DNA of 64,000 nt, taken from positions 1 through 64,000 of the forward strand of contig NZ_JADEWO010000031.1 of NCBI RefSeq assembly GCF_015207605.1. The letters are read 5' to 3'. Shown one piece after another: positions 24,115 to 34,064 of the stretch; the stretch's first letter is position 1, and each line of letters starts with the position of its first letter. The notes under the pieces are model-generated. The model was not told the origin of the DNA, did not search any database, and saw only the letters and a list, made by a program, of their open reading frames with translations. The position numbers and the translations under genes were made by a program. The DNA comes from Oculatella sp. LEGE 06141 (GTDB lineage Bacteria > Cyanobacteriota > Cyanobacteriia > Elainellales > Elainellaceae).

Positions 24115-26445
24115 GTGCAGGAAGACTTCAGACTGATTGTTGATCTGGTTGTAGTGTTGGCGGCAGCAACCGCAGGTGGACTAACGGCATCTTTGTTGCG
24201 TCAGCCTGTGCTGCTAGGTTACTTGGTGGGTGGGGCGATCGTTGGCCCTGCTGGTTTGGGGCTGGTTAAGGAACTGATTCAGGTAGAAACGCTGGCTCAA
24301 TTTGGAGCAGCGTTTTTGCTATTTGCCCTGGGGGTGGAATTCTCCCTGGCTGAACTGAAGAAAGTTCAGGCGATTAGTTTGGGTGGGGGTGGGCTGCAAA
24401 TTCTTACCACCATTCTGGTGACAACCCTGTTGTCGGTGGGGGTTGGCTGGGTGACATCGCCAACGCAGGGAGTCTTTCTCGGCGCAATTTTGTCATTGTC
24501 TTCTACAGCCGTTGTGCTGAAGTGCTTGATGGAGCGCAACGAAACGGAGACTCCTCACGGACGCGTGATGTTGGGCATTCTGGTGGTTCAAGACCTGGCG
24601 CTGGGTCTGATGCTAGCCGTGTTGCCTGCTCTCGATCGCCCTTCCGATCAAATCGGGATTGCGGTTGGCGTGGCGCTGCTAAAAACGGCTCTGTTGGCTG
24701 GTGGGGCGATAGTGGCTGGGATCTGGATCATTCCACGATTGTTGCGCTTTTTGGCACGCACCGAGAGCCGTGAGCTTTTTTTGCTGGGTGTTGTTGCCCT
24801 CTGTCTGGGCATTGCACTCCTGACGGAATATATGGGTCTGTCGATTGAGATGGGAGCGTTTATCGCGGGTTTGATGATTTCGGAGGTGGAGTACGCTGAT
24901 CAAACCCTGGCCTATGTAGAACCGATCCGCGATATTTTCGCCACGTTGTTTTTTGCCGCGATCGGTATGCTAATTGACCCCGGCTTCATCTGGAATAACC
25001 TGCAACTTATTCTAGAGCTGGTGGCATTAGTCATTGTCAGCAAGTTTTTAATTATTACTCCCCTGGTGCGCTTGTTCCGCTACCCGCTCAAAACCGCGTT
25101 GATTGCAGGGTTGGGGCTGGCGCAAATTGGAGAGTTCTCATTTGTTTTAGCCAGTAAAGGGCAAACACTGGGGTTGGTTTCCCGCCGAGTCTATTTGCTG
25201 ATTTTGGGTACAACCGCCGTGACGCTGGTGATTACGCCCTTTATTATGCGGCTGGTGCCTCAACTGTTTGTGTGGGCGGAGATGGTGCCCTGGTTTAAGC
25301 GCTATCTCGATGTGATGGATATGCCGCTGGAAATGACCGAGAACTTGCCACAGCAGAATCATATTCTAGTGTGTGGTTATGGTCGGGTGGGACGCAATAT
25401 CGTGCAACTGTTGCAGGCTCACAACTATCCGGTGGTGGTGATTGACCAATCTGAGCAGGCGATCCAGCAACTGCGAGAGGCTAACATTCCCTATGTCTAT
25501 GGCAATGCGGCGAGTCTGCATGTGATGGACACAGCAGGGGCTGAGCAAGCACGGGGCATGGCGATCGCCCTCCCTGACCCAATGAGTACCCGCTTGTGCT
25601 TGAAGCGAGCCTTGGAGTTGGCTCCTGAATTGGATGTAGTGGTGCGAGCCACTCAGGATAAAGATATTGAACTGCTGTATCAGCTTGGAGCCAGAGAGGT
25701 GGTGCAGCCCGAGTTTGAAGCCAGTTTGGAACTAACCTCTCACCTGCTTACAGGCATCGGTGTTCCCTTACCGATCATTCAGCGAGAGGTACAGCAAGTT
25801 CGCAACAGTCATTATCTGGCGTTGATGCCCGAACGCTCTTCCGAAGAGATTTCACGAGCGTTAAAGGTGGCAGCGCAAGACATGAACAGTAAGTGGTATA
25901 CCCTCCCCGACGGCTCGCCGTTGGCCGGGATGACGCTGGAAGAAACTGATCTGCGTCGGCTGACGGGCGTTAGTTTGGTCGCAATTCGTCGCCTGACGGG
26001 TGAGGAAATTGACTATCCCGATCCCTGGATGATGCTAAGTGAAGGCGATCGCCTGTTGGTAGTAGGTGAACCAGACGAAATGGCAGCCTTTACAGAACTG
26101 GCACGGGGCGAGGCAGCCGTTCCCGTAGAGAACGCCTCCTGCCAATGGCTGTTAGTGCCAGACGATAGCCCGGTTGTGGGTAAAACACTGGCCGAGCTAC
26201 ACATTCGTCGCCAGTTTGGGGTGCTGATTCAAGCCATCCGGCGAGAAGGTAAGTTTATTCGGTTTCCTGATGGTAAAAGCGATCTGCAAGCAGGCGATCG
26301 CCTGTTGCTTTGCGGTAACTTCCATGCCCTCAACCAGGCCCGTTATGCCATTGCTCCCGCTGCCGAATTGCAGGCTCTCCAACTTCCCCTGGCGAGTGCC
26401 ACAATGGGCGATGCCCAACGGCAGCTAGATATGCAGGATGGGTAG
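24115..26445 (+). CDS. Monovalent cation:proton antiporter (CPA2/KefB type) with RCK domains
   Basis: 776 residues. About twelve membrane helices (residues 8-385) form a CPA2 exchanger, with LFALGVEFSL and SLSSTAVVLKCL as the unwound-helix region. A TrkA-N/RCK domain follows (HILVCGYGRVGRNIVQLL, NAD-binding GxGxxG, about 418-435). Two TrkA-C domains end the protein (LPDGSPLAGMTLEETDLRRLTGVSLVAI ... GDRLLVVGEPDEM; VPDDSPVVGKTLAELHIRR ... GDRLLLCGNFHAL). It probably exchanges K+ or Na+ for H+ under nucleotide control. GTG 24115 is the only start near the first helix. No ancillary KefF is seen. Confidence 0.92.
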   Translation: MQEDFRLIVDLVVVLAAATAGGLTASLLRQPVLLGYLVGGAIVGPAGLGLVKELIQVETLAQFGAAFLLFALGVEFSLAELKKVQAISLGGGGLQILTTILVTTLLSVGVGWVTSPTQGVFLGAILSLSSTAVVLKCLMERNETETPHGRVMLGILVVQDLALGLMLAVLPALDRPSDQIGIAVGVALLKTALLAGGAIVAGIWIIPRLLRFLARTESRELFLLGVVALCLGIALLTEYMGLSIEMGAFIAGLMISEVEYADQTLAYVEPIRDIFATLFFAAIGMLIDPGFIWNNLQLILELVALVIVSKFLIITPLVRLFRYPLKTALIAGLGLAQIGEFSFVLASKGQTLGLVSRRVYLLILGTTAVTLVITPFIMRLVPQLFVWAEMVPWFKRYLDVMDMPLEMTENLPQQNHILVCGYGRVGRNIVQLLQAHNYPVVVIDQSEQAIQQLREANIPYVYGNAASLHVMDTAGAEQARGMAIALPDPMSTRLCLKRALELAPELDVVVRATQDKDIELLYQLGAREVVQPEFEASLELTSHLLTGIGVPLPIIQREVQQVRNSHYLALMPERSSEEISRALKVAAQDMNSKWYTLPDGSPLAGMTLEETDLRRLTGVSLVAIRRLTGEEIDYPDPWMMLSEGDRLLVVGEPDEMAAFTELARGEAAVPVENASCQWLLVPDDSPVVGKTLAELHIRRQFGVLIQAIRREGKFIRFPDGKSDLQAGDRLLLCGNFHALNQARYAIAPAAELQALQLPLASATMGDAQRQLDMQDG

Positions 26446-26574
26446 CATCTCAGGTCTAGGCTCAAACTGATGTGTGCAGCGATCGCCCCGATCTAAGAAA
26501 AAGTGGCGATCGTCGCTCTTCTGAACTTGAAAGGGTACTGTGCCATATCTGGAGCGGTTGTTGCCGAAGGTGTC

Positions 26575-26793
26575 TCAAGGCTTCGGTTTCAGATAGACGA
26601 TCGCCTGCCGCCACACGATGGTTGGCTGGTCGTAGTGATCATGCAGACAAATGCAGTTTTGATCTTGCCAGCGCATTTTGCCCGTTAGCAGGTCATTTGT
26701 AATAAGCTTCAGTTCCACCTCGGTTTCGTCTCGAATTAGGGTTTGAATTTGCCGAATACTGGGGAGTCCGGTTTCTAGTTCACTGCTGGTCAT
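26575..26793 (-). CDS. hfq: RNA-binding protein Hfq (cyanobacterial type)
   Basis: A 72-residue Sm-like protein starting at MTSSELETGLPSIRQIQ (an upstream ATG at 26820 adds nine residues). The pattern LPSIRQIQTLIRDETEVELKLITNDLLTGKMRWQDQNCICL ... TIVWRQAIVYLKP is the divergent cyanobacterial Hfq: Sm1 and Sm2 are recognisable but the classical YKHA motif is replaced by VYLKP. In Synechocystis, Hfq is needed for motility and binds the pilus base (PilB) instead of acting as a general sRNA chaperone. It is divergent from dapF, an arrangement conserved in several cyanobacteria. Confidence 0.88.
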   Translation of the reverse strand: MTSSELETGLPSIRQIQTLIRDETEVELKLITNDLLTGKMRWQDQNCICLHDHYDQPTIVWRQAIVYLKPKP

Positions 26794-26932
26794 CTTGTTT
26801 GTTCCTGGTAGTTGAACCATCCTCAGCTTAAAGCGTCATCCGCAACGATTGGCGATCGATTTTGCAGTAGGCGAACACAGCCACTTTTGGCCATCTAAAC
26901 CTCCGGCCATGCTGAGAATAGCGATAGGGTGG

Positions 26933-26946
26933 TGCTAACGTTAGCA
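26933..26946. promoter_or_regulatory. 14-base perfect palindrome in the hfq-dapF spacer
   Basis: TGCTAACGTTAGCA is self-complementary and lies between the divergent hfq and dapF genes, about 80 bases before dapF. It is a candidate shared operator; no known regulator was recognised. Confidence 0.4.
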
Positions 26947-27025
26947 AGCCCAAGTACCGTGTCTCAATCTACAATCGTGAGAAGTAGCTCAAATTGGTTT
27001 GTTCTGCGGACGTGTGGAGAGATTG

Positions 27026-27886
27026 ATGGGAATAGCGTTTACAAAGTATCACGGCCTGGGAAATGACTTCATTTTGATTGACAATCGGCATCAGTCTGAG
27101 CCGCTGCTTACGCCTGAACAAGCTGTTCACTGGTGCGATCGCCATTTTGGTATTGGTGCAGATGGTGTTATTTTTGCCCTGCCCGGACAGGCTGAAACAA
27201 ATTACACCATGCGTATCTTCAATTCAGATGGATCTGAGCCTGAAATGTGTGGCAATGGCATTCGGTGTTTGGCACGATTTATTGCTGATCTGGAACAGCA
27301 GGATGGCACCCTGCCTGCCGACACGGCTGGAATGGCTTACACGATCCAAACCCTGGCAGGTGTCATGGTTCCCAAACTGGAGGTGGATGGCCGAGTGACC
27401 GTTGATATGGGGCTACCGCACTTGATGGCAGCTGAAATTCCCACAACATTAACCGCTGCCGAGCAAAAAGCAGTCGATCTCCCCCTGGATGTGGCGGGTC
27501 AAACGTGGCAGGTCACCTGTGTCAGCATGGGAAATCCCCACTGCATTACCTTTGTGGATGATGTTAGTGCTATTCCATTAGAGGTGATTGGGCCACAGTT
27601 TGAACACCATTCTGCCTTTCCGCAGCGCACTAACACCGAGTTTATTCAGGTAATTCGCCGAGATTATTTGAAAATGCGTGTTTGGGAACGAGGCGCAGGT
27701 ATTACCCTGGCTTGTGGAACAGGAGCCTGTGCTGCACTGGTGGCAGGGGTTCTAACTGGAAAATGCGATCGCCGCGCTACGGTAGAGCTACCGGGAGGCT
27801 GCCTCGAAATTGAATGGGCAGAAGCAAACCAACACCTTTATATGACTGGCCCTGCCGCATCGGTGTTTTCGGGCGTGGCAGGTTGA
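27026..27886 (+). CDS. dapF: Diaminopimelate epimerase
   Basis: 286 residues from [19 protein letters not shown], the standard DapF start. ATG 27026 follows GGAGAG at six bases, better than the TTG at 26999. The two catalytic Cys are in MCGNGIRC (about residue 82) and ACGTGACAA (about 233). It interconverts LL- and meso-diaminopimelate, which supplies both lysine and the peptidoglycan cross-link residue. Both Cys motifs are intact and the length is normal. Confidence 0.96.
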   Translation: MGIAFTKYHGLGNDFILIDNRHQSEPLLTPEQAVHWCDRHFGIGADGVIFALPGQAETNYTMRIFNSDGSEPEMCGNGIRCLARFIADLEQQDGTLPADTAGMAYTIQTLAGVMVPKLEVDGRVTVDMGLPHLMAAEIPTTLTAAEQKAVDLPLDVAGQTWQVTCVSMGNPHCITFVDDVSAIPLEVIGPQFEHHSAFPQRTNTEFIQVIRRDYLKMRVWERGAGITLACGTGACAALVAGVLTGKCDRRATVELPGGCLEIEWAEANQHLYMTGPAASVFSGVAG

Positions 27887-28108
27887 TCGCCGTTCCCTTG
27901 CTGGCTCTTCCAATCATGGATCTGCCAGGATTCTTCTCCAGGATCATCTCACCAAAGAGAAGTCCGTTGATGGGTCAAGATGGTTTAAAAACACAGCCGT
28001 TTTGCCAGTAAGACGGGTTCTGCCAACGGTAAATCCTGCTTCAGAGCCAAGCATGAGCAGGGCAAGCAACGTTATAATTTTTGCGAACGCACACGTAACC
28101 CTTCTGTT

Positions 28109-28435
28109 ATGAGCAATCCCTTAGTCCATGCTTTCTTTGTCGGTCGAGCCGTTGCAGAAGCCTGCGGTGAACAGCTAGAAATTGCGCTTACCAACGCTTT
28201 AAGCGAACTTGGCAAGTTCGATGCTGAGCAGCGGGAACGCCTGCGGCAATTTACTGAACAGGTGCTTGAGCGTGCCCAACGTGAAGAAGAACTATCCATG
28301 CAGGGGCGATCGACCTCGGCGATTGTAAAACGCGGTTCTCAACCCGAAGATTTGCAAGCTACGATCGACGAACTACGCGCTGAAACGGCTCAACTACGGG
28401 CAGAGCTACAGCATTATCGCAGCAGCTCTGTATAA
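28109..28435 (+). CDS. Conserved cyanobacterial coiled-coil protein (DUF6825-like)
   Basis: 108 residues, nearly all helical. The conserved N terminus MSNPLVHAFFVGRAVAEACGEQLE is followed by LTNALSELGKFDAEQRERLRQFTEQVLERA and a C-terminal coiled coil (LQATIDELRAETAQLRAELQ). Similar proteins occur in cyanobacteria and plastids next to AarF-type kinase genes, as here. The function is unknown; the basic and coiled-coil parts suggest a structural or thylakoid-associated partner. ATG 28109 gives the family start. Confidence 0.75.
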   Translation: MSNPLVHAFFVGRAVAEACGEQLEIALTNALSELGKFDAEQRERLRQFTEQVLERAQREEELSMQGRSTSAIVKRGSQPEDLQATIDELRAETAQLRAELQHYRSSSV

Positions 28436-28516
28436 CCTCGTAAAACTTAACCCGTTTGCTGAGTTCACTATTCGCTTAATCTATTGTTGGTTCTCCAAAA
28501 TTCCCTAGTGTTTTGA

Positions 28517-30379
28517 GTGGCTGTTCTTCCTGATGACTTCATTCCGTCTGAGCCAGACGCAGAACTGCTGATGTCTGAGCGTCAGCCCCAATCTATGCAC
28601 GATCCCCAAGGTCTACCAAACGGCGGTGCCCCGATCGCTCACTCTGTGCTATCTGAGAACTCGTCTGCGCAACATCGCCAAAAACCTTACGTTGGCAAAG
28701 CTTATCGTTGGAATCGTGAAAACTACTCACGCCATCGCCGCTTTTTAGATATTTGGGCATTTGTACTTAAGCTATTGGCTGCACAGTGGGCTTACACCAA
28801 GCCCTGGACGTACAGAGGCGGCATCTCTGATGAAGCAAAAGCGACTCGGCGACGGAAGCTGGCTGTCTGGATTCGGGAAACCTTGCTCGATTTAGGCCCC
28901 ACCTTCATCAAAGTCGGACAACTGTTCTCGACCCGTGCTGATTTGTTTCCGGTCGAATACGTTGAAGAATTGTCGAAGCTGCAAGACAAAGTTCCAGCCT
29001 TTAGCTACGAGCAGGTCGAGCAAATTGTTCAGAAAGACTTAGGCAAAACGGTTCCGCAGCTTTATCGCAGTTTTGACCCCATTCCGCTGGCGGCGGCTAG
29101 CTTGGGGCAGGTGCATCGCGCCCAGCTTCATTCGGGTGAGGAAGTGGTGGTTAAGGTGCAACGTCCCGGCTTGAAGAAGCTGTTCACCATTGACCTGGAA
29201 ATTCTCAAAGGAATTGCTCGCTACTTTCAAAATCATCGAGATTGGGGACGTGGCCGCGACTGGATGGGAATTTACGGCGAGTGTTGCCGCATCCTGTGGG
29301 AAGAAATTGAGTATTTAAGCGAAGGTCGGAACGCTGATACGTTCCGCCGCAACTTTCGAGGTGAAGATTGGGTTAAAGTGCCACGGGTGTACTGGCGTTA
29401 CTCGTCGCCTCGGGCGTTGACGTTGGAATATCTGCCCGGCATTAAGATCAGCCATTACGAAGCGTTAGAAGCGGCAGGGCTAGACCGAAAGACGCTGGCT
29501 CAGTTAGGGGCAAAAGCGTATCTTCAGCAGTTGTTGAATGATGGCTTTTTCCACGCCGATCCTCATCCTGGTAATATTGCGGTTAGCCCTGAAGGGGCAC
29601 TGATTTTTTACGACTTTGGCATGATGGGGCGGGTACAACCTGTGACCCGTGAACGGTTGTTGGATACCTTTTTTGGCATTGCTCAAAAGGATGCCGATCG
29701 CGTGGTAACGTCCCTGATTGAACTGGGAGCACTGGCACCTGCTGAAGATCTAGGGCCAGTGCGACGATCGGTTCAGTTCATGCTCGATCACTTTATGGAT
29801 CAGCCGTTTGAAAACCAGTCGGTTGCTGCGATCAGTGATGATTTGTATGAAATTGCTTACGATCAGCCCTTTCGGTTTCCGGCAACGTTTACCTTTGTAA
29901 TGCGGGCGTTTTCAACCTTAGAAGGGGTTGGTAAAGGCTTGGATCCTGACTTCAACTTTATGGAGGTTGCAAGACCCTTTGCAATGCAAATTATGACCAA
30001 CGGTAATGGAACGGGTTCCGATCCAAACGGGTTGTCCAACGGTATCCTTGGCGAACTTAGCCGTCAGGCGGCTCAGGTTAGCAGTACGGCACTGGGGCTA
30101 CCCCGCCGAATTGAAGATACGCTAGAGCAACTGGAGCGGGGCGACATTCGCGTTCGGGTTCGATCGACCGAAACAGACCGGGTTTTGCGGCGCTTAAGTA
30201 ACGTTAATATGGGGACTAACTACACGTTGCTGGTTGGTGTCTTTACCCTATCGGCCACCATCTTACTCGTAAATCAGTTTATCTGGTTGGCGGCAGTGGC
30301 GGCAGTGGCGGCGGCGATCGCGGCGGTTGCCCTAGTTCGAGTTCTTTTCAACCTTGACAAATACGAGCGCAAGTTTTGA
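28517..30379 (+). CDS. AarF/ABC1/UbiB-family atypical kinase
   Basis: 620 residues. The ABC1 core shows KxGQ ([14 protein letters not shown], about 132-145), [11 protein letters not shown] (the Ala-rich nucleotide loop), VVVKVQRPG with the catalytic Lys, and DPHPGNIAV and DFGMMG as catalytic and metal loops. The C terminus ends in a hydrophobic hairpin ([39 protein letters not shown]). Relatives support ubiquinone synthesis in bacteria and plastoquinone/tocopherol and thylakoid lipid metabolism in chloroplasts. GTG 28517 is taken as start; ATG 28571 is an alternative. The stop overlaps the next reading frame (TTGA). Confidence 0.93.
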   Translation: MAVLPDDFIPSEPDAELLMSERQPQSMHDPQGLPNGGAPIAHSVLSENSSAQHRQKPYVGKAYRWNRENYSRHRRFLDIWAFVLKLLAAQWAYTKPWTYRGGISDEAKATRRRKLAVWIRETLLDLGPTFIKVGQLFSTRADLFPVEYVEELSKLQDKVPAFSYEQVEQIVQKDLGKTVPQLYRSFDPIPLAAASLGQVHRAQLHSGEEVVVKVQRPGLKKLFTIDLEILKGIARYFQNHRDWGRGRDWMGIYGECCRILWEEIEYLSEGRNADTFRRNFRGEDWVKVPRVYWRYSSPRALTLEYLPGIKISHYEALEAAGLDRKTLAQLGAKAYLQQLLNDGFFHADPHPGNIAVSPEGALIFYDFGMMGRVQPVTRERLLDTFFGIAQKDADRVVTSLIELGALAPAEDLGPVRRSVQFMLDHFMDQPFENQSVAAISDDLYEIAYDQPFRFPATFTFVMRAFSTLEGVGKGLDPDFNFMEVARPFAMQIMTNGNGTGSDPNGLSNGILGELSRQAAQVSSTALGLPRRIEDTLEQLERGDIRVRVRSTETDRVLRRLSNVNMGTNYTLLVGVFTLSATILLVNQFIWLAAVAAVAAAIAAVALVRVLFNLDKYERKF

Positions 30380-31164
30380 CGTCATCTAGCTCCGAGGCCA
30401 GTAGCCGCTTTATGAAATGCTCCTTTACGGGTCTTACCGATCCGGGGCTTATTCGCTCTGTGAACCAGGATGCCTACCACATCGATCCAGATGGACGGTT
30501 TTTTATTGTGGCAGATGGCATGGGCGGTCATGCGGGCGGCCAGGAAGCTAGCCGGATTGCTACCCACTCAATCCAGGTGTATTTGGATGCCCACTGGGAG
30601 TCACCAGAGCCATCTAAGACGGTTTTAGAAAATGCGTTTCTCAAGGCGAACCAGGCCATCTTGCAAGATCAGGCCAGCCATCCTGAGCGGTCTGATATGG
30701 GAACTACTGCGGTGGTGGTTGTCTTTCGGGATGAGCAACCCTGGTGCGCTCATATTGGCGATTCTCGACTGTACCGCTTACGTGGTGCCAAACTGCAACA
30801 GATTACTGAAGATCACACCTGGGTGGCACGAGCGCTGAAAATGGGAGAGCTGACGTCCGACCAGGCTCGTGTTCATCCCTGGCGGCACATTTTATCCAAG
30901 TGTTTGGGGCGGGAAGATCTACGGCAAATTGATGCCCAATCCTTTGATCTACAGCCTAGCGATCGCCTGCTGTTGTGTAGCGATGGCCTGACGGAAGAAC
31001 TGTCGGATCACCTGATTGCGTCTCAGCTAAAATCGATTCGACCCTGCGACCGGGCGGCGATTGCGCTGGTTGATGCAGCTAAAGAGCACGGTGGACGCGA
31101 CAATATTACCGTGGTGATTGTGTCTGTGGATGCGGCTACCCGCACAGATACCCAACCGACTTAA
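30376..31164 (+). CDS. PP2C-type Ser/Thr protein phosphatase (Stp1 type)
   Basis: 262 residues (or 250 from ATG 30412, [12 protein letters not shown], which fits the family start better). The motifs are in order: [13 protein letters not shown] [56 protein letters not shown] and [11 protein letters not shown]. These hold the metal-binding Asp residues of PPM phosphatases. It should dephosphorylate Ser/Thr on targets of Hanks-type kinases, or possibly the STAS-type regulator family. It overlaps the AarF kinase gene by four bases if TTG 30376 is used, which suggests translational coupling. Confidence 0.93.
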   Translation: MTSSSSEASSRFMKCSFTGLTDPGLIRSVNQDAYHIDPDGRFFIVADGMGGHAGGQEASRIATHSIQVYLDAHWESPEPSKTVLENAFLKANQAILQDQASHPERSDMGTTAVVVVFRDEQPWCAHIGDSRLYRLRGAKLQQITEDHTWVARALKMGELTSDQARVHPWRHILSKCLGREDLRQIDAQSFDLQPSDRLLLCSDGLTEELSDHLIASQLKSIRPCDRAAIALVDAAKEHGGRDNITVVIVSVDAATRTDTQPT

Positions 31165-31251
31165 TGGCTAGAAAGTTAGAAAGTTGCGGATGGACTAGTC
31201 AATATGGGACAAACTAGGGACAATGAACAAGGCAACATGATGGTGTGGTGA

Positions 31252-31905
31252 GTGTATTTGGCAATGCGATCGCAGCAGCCTTTATCTTTCGGTAAACGCT
31301 ATTCCAAAGCAACCCGGCGAACTCAACCCAACAGCGCCAGTCGATCCAGAAAACGAATTTCGCTTTGGAAGGTGCTGATGCTGTTACTGGTTCTGGGTGT
31401 GACTTATAAGCAAATTCAAAGCCGATTGCAGCAGCCTCAAGCCGTTTTAGTATTAGGCGGAGCGCCAGAACGAGAGGTATTTGCAGCAGAATTTGCGCGT
31501 CAGCATCCTAATCTGCCTATCTGGATTTCGTCGGGCAGCCCTATTGAATACACGGAATGGGTGTTTTCAAATGCGGGAATTCCGTCAGAGCGTATTCATG
31601 TAGACTATCGCGCCGAAGACACCGTTACCAATTTCACCACCCTGGTGGATGACCTCAATGCTCGCGGTATTCACTGCGTTTATTTGATTACATCTGACTA
31701 TCATATGCGTCGGGCGCAGGTGGTGGGTGAAATTGTGTTGGGTAGCCGGGGAATTGAGCTAAAGCCTGTATCTGTGCCATCGACTCCACCAGAACAGTGG
31801 CCTGAGTCGATGGGCAAAGTAGTGCGAGATGCGGCACGGGCAGTGCTGTGGGTGGCAACTGGGCGCACTGGCTCAAGCTTGGGACGAACGCTGGTCGATC
31901 GTTAG
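31252..31905 (+). CDS. YdcF family (DUF218) protein
   Basis: 217 residues. A basic N terminus and one membrane helix (WKVLMLLLVLGVTYKQI, about 42-58) anchor a DUF218 domain: AVLVLGGAPEREVFAAEFA, WISSGSPIEYTEWVF, EDTVTNFTTLVDDL and VYLITSDYHMRRAQVVGEIVLG. The conserved acidic and His residues match YdcF/SanA proteins, which are linked to cell envelope integrity. The GTG start at 31252 is tentative; ATG 31264 would also work. It stands 88 bases after the phosphatase gene. Confidence 0.85.
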   Translation: MYLAMRSQQPLSFGKRYSKATRRTQPNSASRSRKRISLWKVLMLLLVLGVTYKQIQSRLQQPQAVLVLGGAPEREVFAAEFARQHPNLPIWISSGSPIEYTEWVFSNAGIPSERIHVDYRAEDTVTNFTTLVDDLNARGIHCVYLITSDYHMRRAQVVGEIVLGSRGIELKPVSVPSTPPEQWPESMGKVVRDAARAVLWVATGRTGSSLGRTLVDR

Positions 31906-32026
31906 TGGGTGGAAGCTCAAAGAGCGGTAAAGTGATATTTCGGTCGTTTTTCCTTAGTTGTAGATGACGATCGCCCCCACGATTCCTATCCCAAAAACCA
32001 TCACGACGCTAGCCAATGCTGCTGTT

Positions 32027-33109
32027 TTATTTTTGAGAGAATTCTTCTAGAGATGGCTCTCTTGCCAGGGCGATCGCTCGACTTTGCATGGCTTCAATCT
32101 CCAATAAACTAACAATAACGCCAGCGAGTGGAACTGCTAGAAACAAGCCAAAAACGCCTGCAACTCGTGCCCCAACTAGCAAGGCAAAAAACATCACCAC
32201 CGGATTAATGTTTAGTGAATTCTGCATCACCCGTGGCAGGACTAAATTCTCCTGAACTTGCTGAAGCAGTACGCAGGCAATCAGTACTTTTAGCGCTAAC
32301 CAAACGCTTTGGGATAGCAGAATAAGACAGACCAACCCAATGCCCAGGGTTGCACCGATGCCGGGAATTAAATCGAACATGCCGACAATGACAGCTAACA
32401 CCAGAGCAAACGGAACCTGCAACATCAGAAATACGATGAAAGCGGTACCACTAAAGAAAAGTGCTAACAGTAACTGCCCCCAAAAAAAGCCGAGTAAATT
32501 GCGTTGAATGGCGGTGTTGAAGCGTTCCCGTGAATGCAGGGGTACCACTCGAAGGGTAAAATTCCAGAGGCGATCACCGTCCAGCAGCATGAAGAAGGCA
32601 ACGACTGCTGTAAAAATTAAATTAATAAAATTGGCTAACAAAATTTGAATAACAGATAAACCAGACCCCAATCCAACCAGAGCCTGATCGCGAAGCTGCT
32701 CTTCAAATACTCTTAAATCTATCCGAATGTTGCGAGACTGCAAAAATGTCTCTGCCTGGTCAATTACAGGAGCTAAAGAATTTAGAAAATCAGACAGACT
32801 TTCTAACAGCCGTTGCCCCTGCGAAAGGACAACTAATCCAACCGTAAAAGTAACAGCACCAATCAGAACCAGGCTAATTAAAAAGATGAAACTAACGGCT
32901 AAACCGTGAGGCAAAACGCGTTTTAGCCAGCGCACAGGATAGTTTAATAAGAAGGCTAAGATAGTGGCTGTGATAAAAATAATGACGACCGTTCTAAAGT
33001 AGTTAAGGAATTGAACGATCGCCCATCCAGAGGCAAAAAGCAACAAAAATCGAATTAATACAATGTTATTGACCCGTTCCCAAATCGTTTTAGCAGACGA
33101 ATCATTCAT
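32027..33109 (-). CDS. AI-2E family transporter
   Basis: 360 residues with about eight hydrophobic helices. The N-terminal pattern FLLLFASGWAIVQFLNYFRTVVIIFITATILAFLLNYPVRWL and the later FFALLVGARVAGVFGLFLAVPLAGV with GIGATLGIGLVCLILL are typical of the AI-2E/YdiK/PerM permease family. Members export small molecules or act as Na+/H+ antiporters; the substrate here is unknown. There is no neighbouring partner gene. Confidence 0.9.
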   Translation of the reverse strand: MNDSSAKTIWERVNNIVLIRFLLLFASGWAIVQFLNYFRTVVIIFITATILAFLLNYPVRWLKRVLPHGLAVSFIFLISLVLIGAVTFTVGLVVLSQGQRLLESLSDFLNSLAPVIDQAETFLQSRNIRIDLRVFEEQLRDQALVGLGSGLSVIQILLANFINLIFTAVVAFFMLLDGDRLWNFTLRVVPLHSRERFNTAIQRNLLGFFWGQLLLALFFSGTAFIVFLMLQVPFALVLAVIVGMFDLIPGIGATLGIGLVCLILLSQSVWLALKVLIACVLLQQVQENLVLPRVMQNSLNINPVVMFFALLVGARVAGVFGLFLAVPLAGVIVSLLEIEAMQSRAIALAREPSLEEFSQK

Positions 33110-33394
33110 AAATCTCCAAACAGTTGCCCCTGAATAGACAGGTTAAAGCACGGCGGATATGACAGTAGCTTACGTACCAGCGCCTTTACACAGTGGTCTT
33201 CTGTAATGCCGTTGTCATTTCATTTAAACGAGCATAGCCGTACACGATACGGAGATACCACACGTCAAGGTGAGGTGACAGAGGCGTGTTCCTTTAAGCC
33301 AAAAAGCAAAACGAGTGAGCTAACCCAGAAAGTTTATGCCCATATTATCGCGCTTCTTTCCGTTTCCCAGTCCATCCGAAGCTGGAGTTCTGGA

Positions 33395-34036
33395 CTAACG
33401 GCCCATATCGTGCAGGGTATGGATCGCAGTGACGCATTGTTGTGTTACCGCTTCGAGAGCGTCTCGTTTGGTGCCTGTGGGAGGGGCGATCGGCTGCCCA
33501 ATCCGAATCGTGACTGGGGTCGGTTGTGGTACCGGGCTACCCTTCCGCAAAATGTCTTGGGTTCCCCACAAACCGACTGGCAAAATTGGTGTTTGTGTCT
33601 TTGCCGCAATCATCGCGGCACCCAGTTTAGGCAATGGAATGCGGCCATCTGGGGTACGAGTACCTTGTAGAAAGACCCCCACTGCCCAGCCCGCCTCCAG
33701 TTGCAAGAGGGCTTGCCGAATAGCGCTGCGATCGGCTGCTTCCCGTTTAACTGGATACGCCCCATATAGTCGAATCGCCTGACCGAGGAGCGGCACCTGA
33801 AACAATTCCTCTTTAGCCATGTAAGCCACCGGACGACGCAGACTGCACGACAGAATAGGCGGGTCAAAAAGGCTGGCATGATTGCTAACCACAACCAGCG
33901 GCCCCTGCGGCGGCACATGCTCTGTTCCGTACACTCGTCCTCGAAAATAGGCGTGCAGCATCGGGCTGACCACTGACCACTTGAACAGGTGGTAGAGCAA
34001 GAGGCTAGCAAAAGGTTCACGCTGTCTGCCCATCAA
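33395..34036 (-). CDS. plsC: 1-acyl-sn-glycerol-3-phosphate acyltransferase
   Basis: 213 residues, PlsC family. The catalytic NHASLFDPP (HxxxxD; His near residue 52) and the substrate-binding FLQGTRTPDG region (about 119) are present. The N terminus has an amphipathic segment (SLLLYHLFKWSVVSPML) for membrane contact. It acylates lysophosphatidic acid to phosphatidic acid. It lies after fabD on the same strand with a short gap, last gene of the plsX-fabH-fabD-plsC operon. Confidence 0.93.
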   Translation of the reverse strand: MMGRQREPFASLLLYHLFKWSVVSPMLHAYFRGRVYGTEHVPPQGPLVVVSNHASLFDPPILSCSLRRPVAYMAKEELFQVPLLGQAIRLYGAYPVKREAADRSAIRQALLQLEAGWAVGVFLQGTRTPDGRIPLPKLGAAMIAAKTQTPILPVGLWGTQDILRKGSPVPQPTPVTIRIGQPIAPPTGTKRDALEAVTQQCVTAIHTLHDMGR

Positions 34037-34064
34037 TCAATCGTATAGAGGGTTAAAACGGAGT

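Noticed and set aside
26472..26702. Plus-strand frames over hfq
   Set aside because: They overlap the clear minus-strand hfq and have no domain; the hfq frame explains the conservation.
33206..33670. Plus-strand frame of 154 residues
   Set aside because: The second half lies antisense to plsC, and the first half has no family features or ribosome site.
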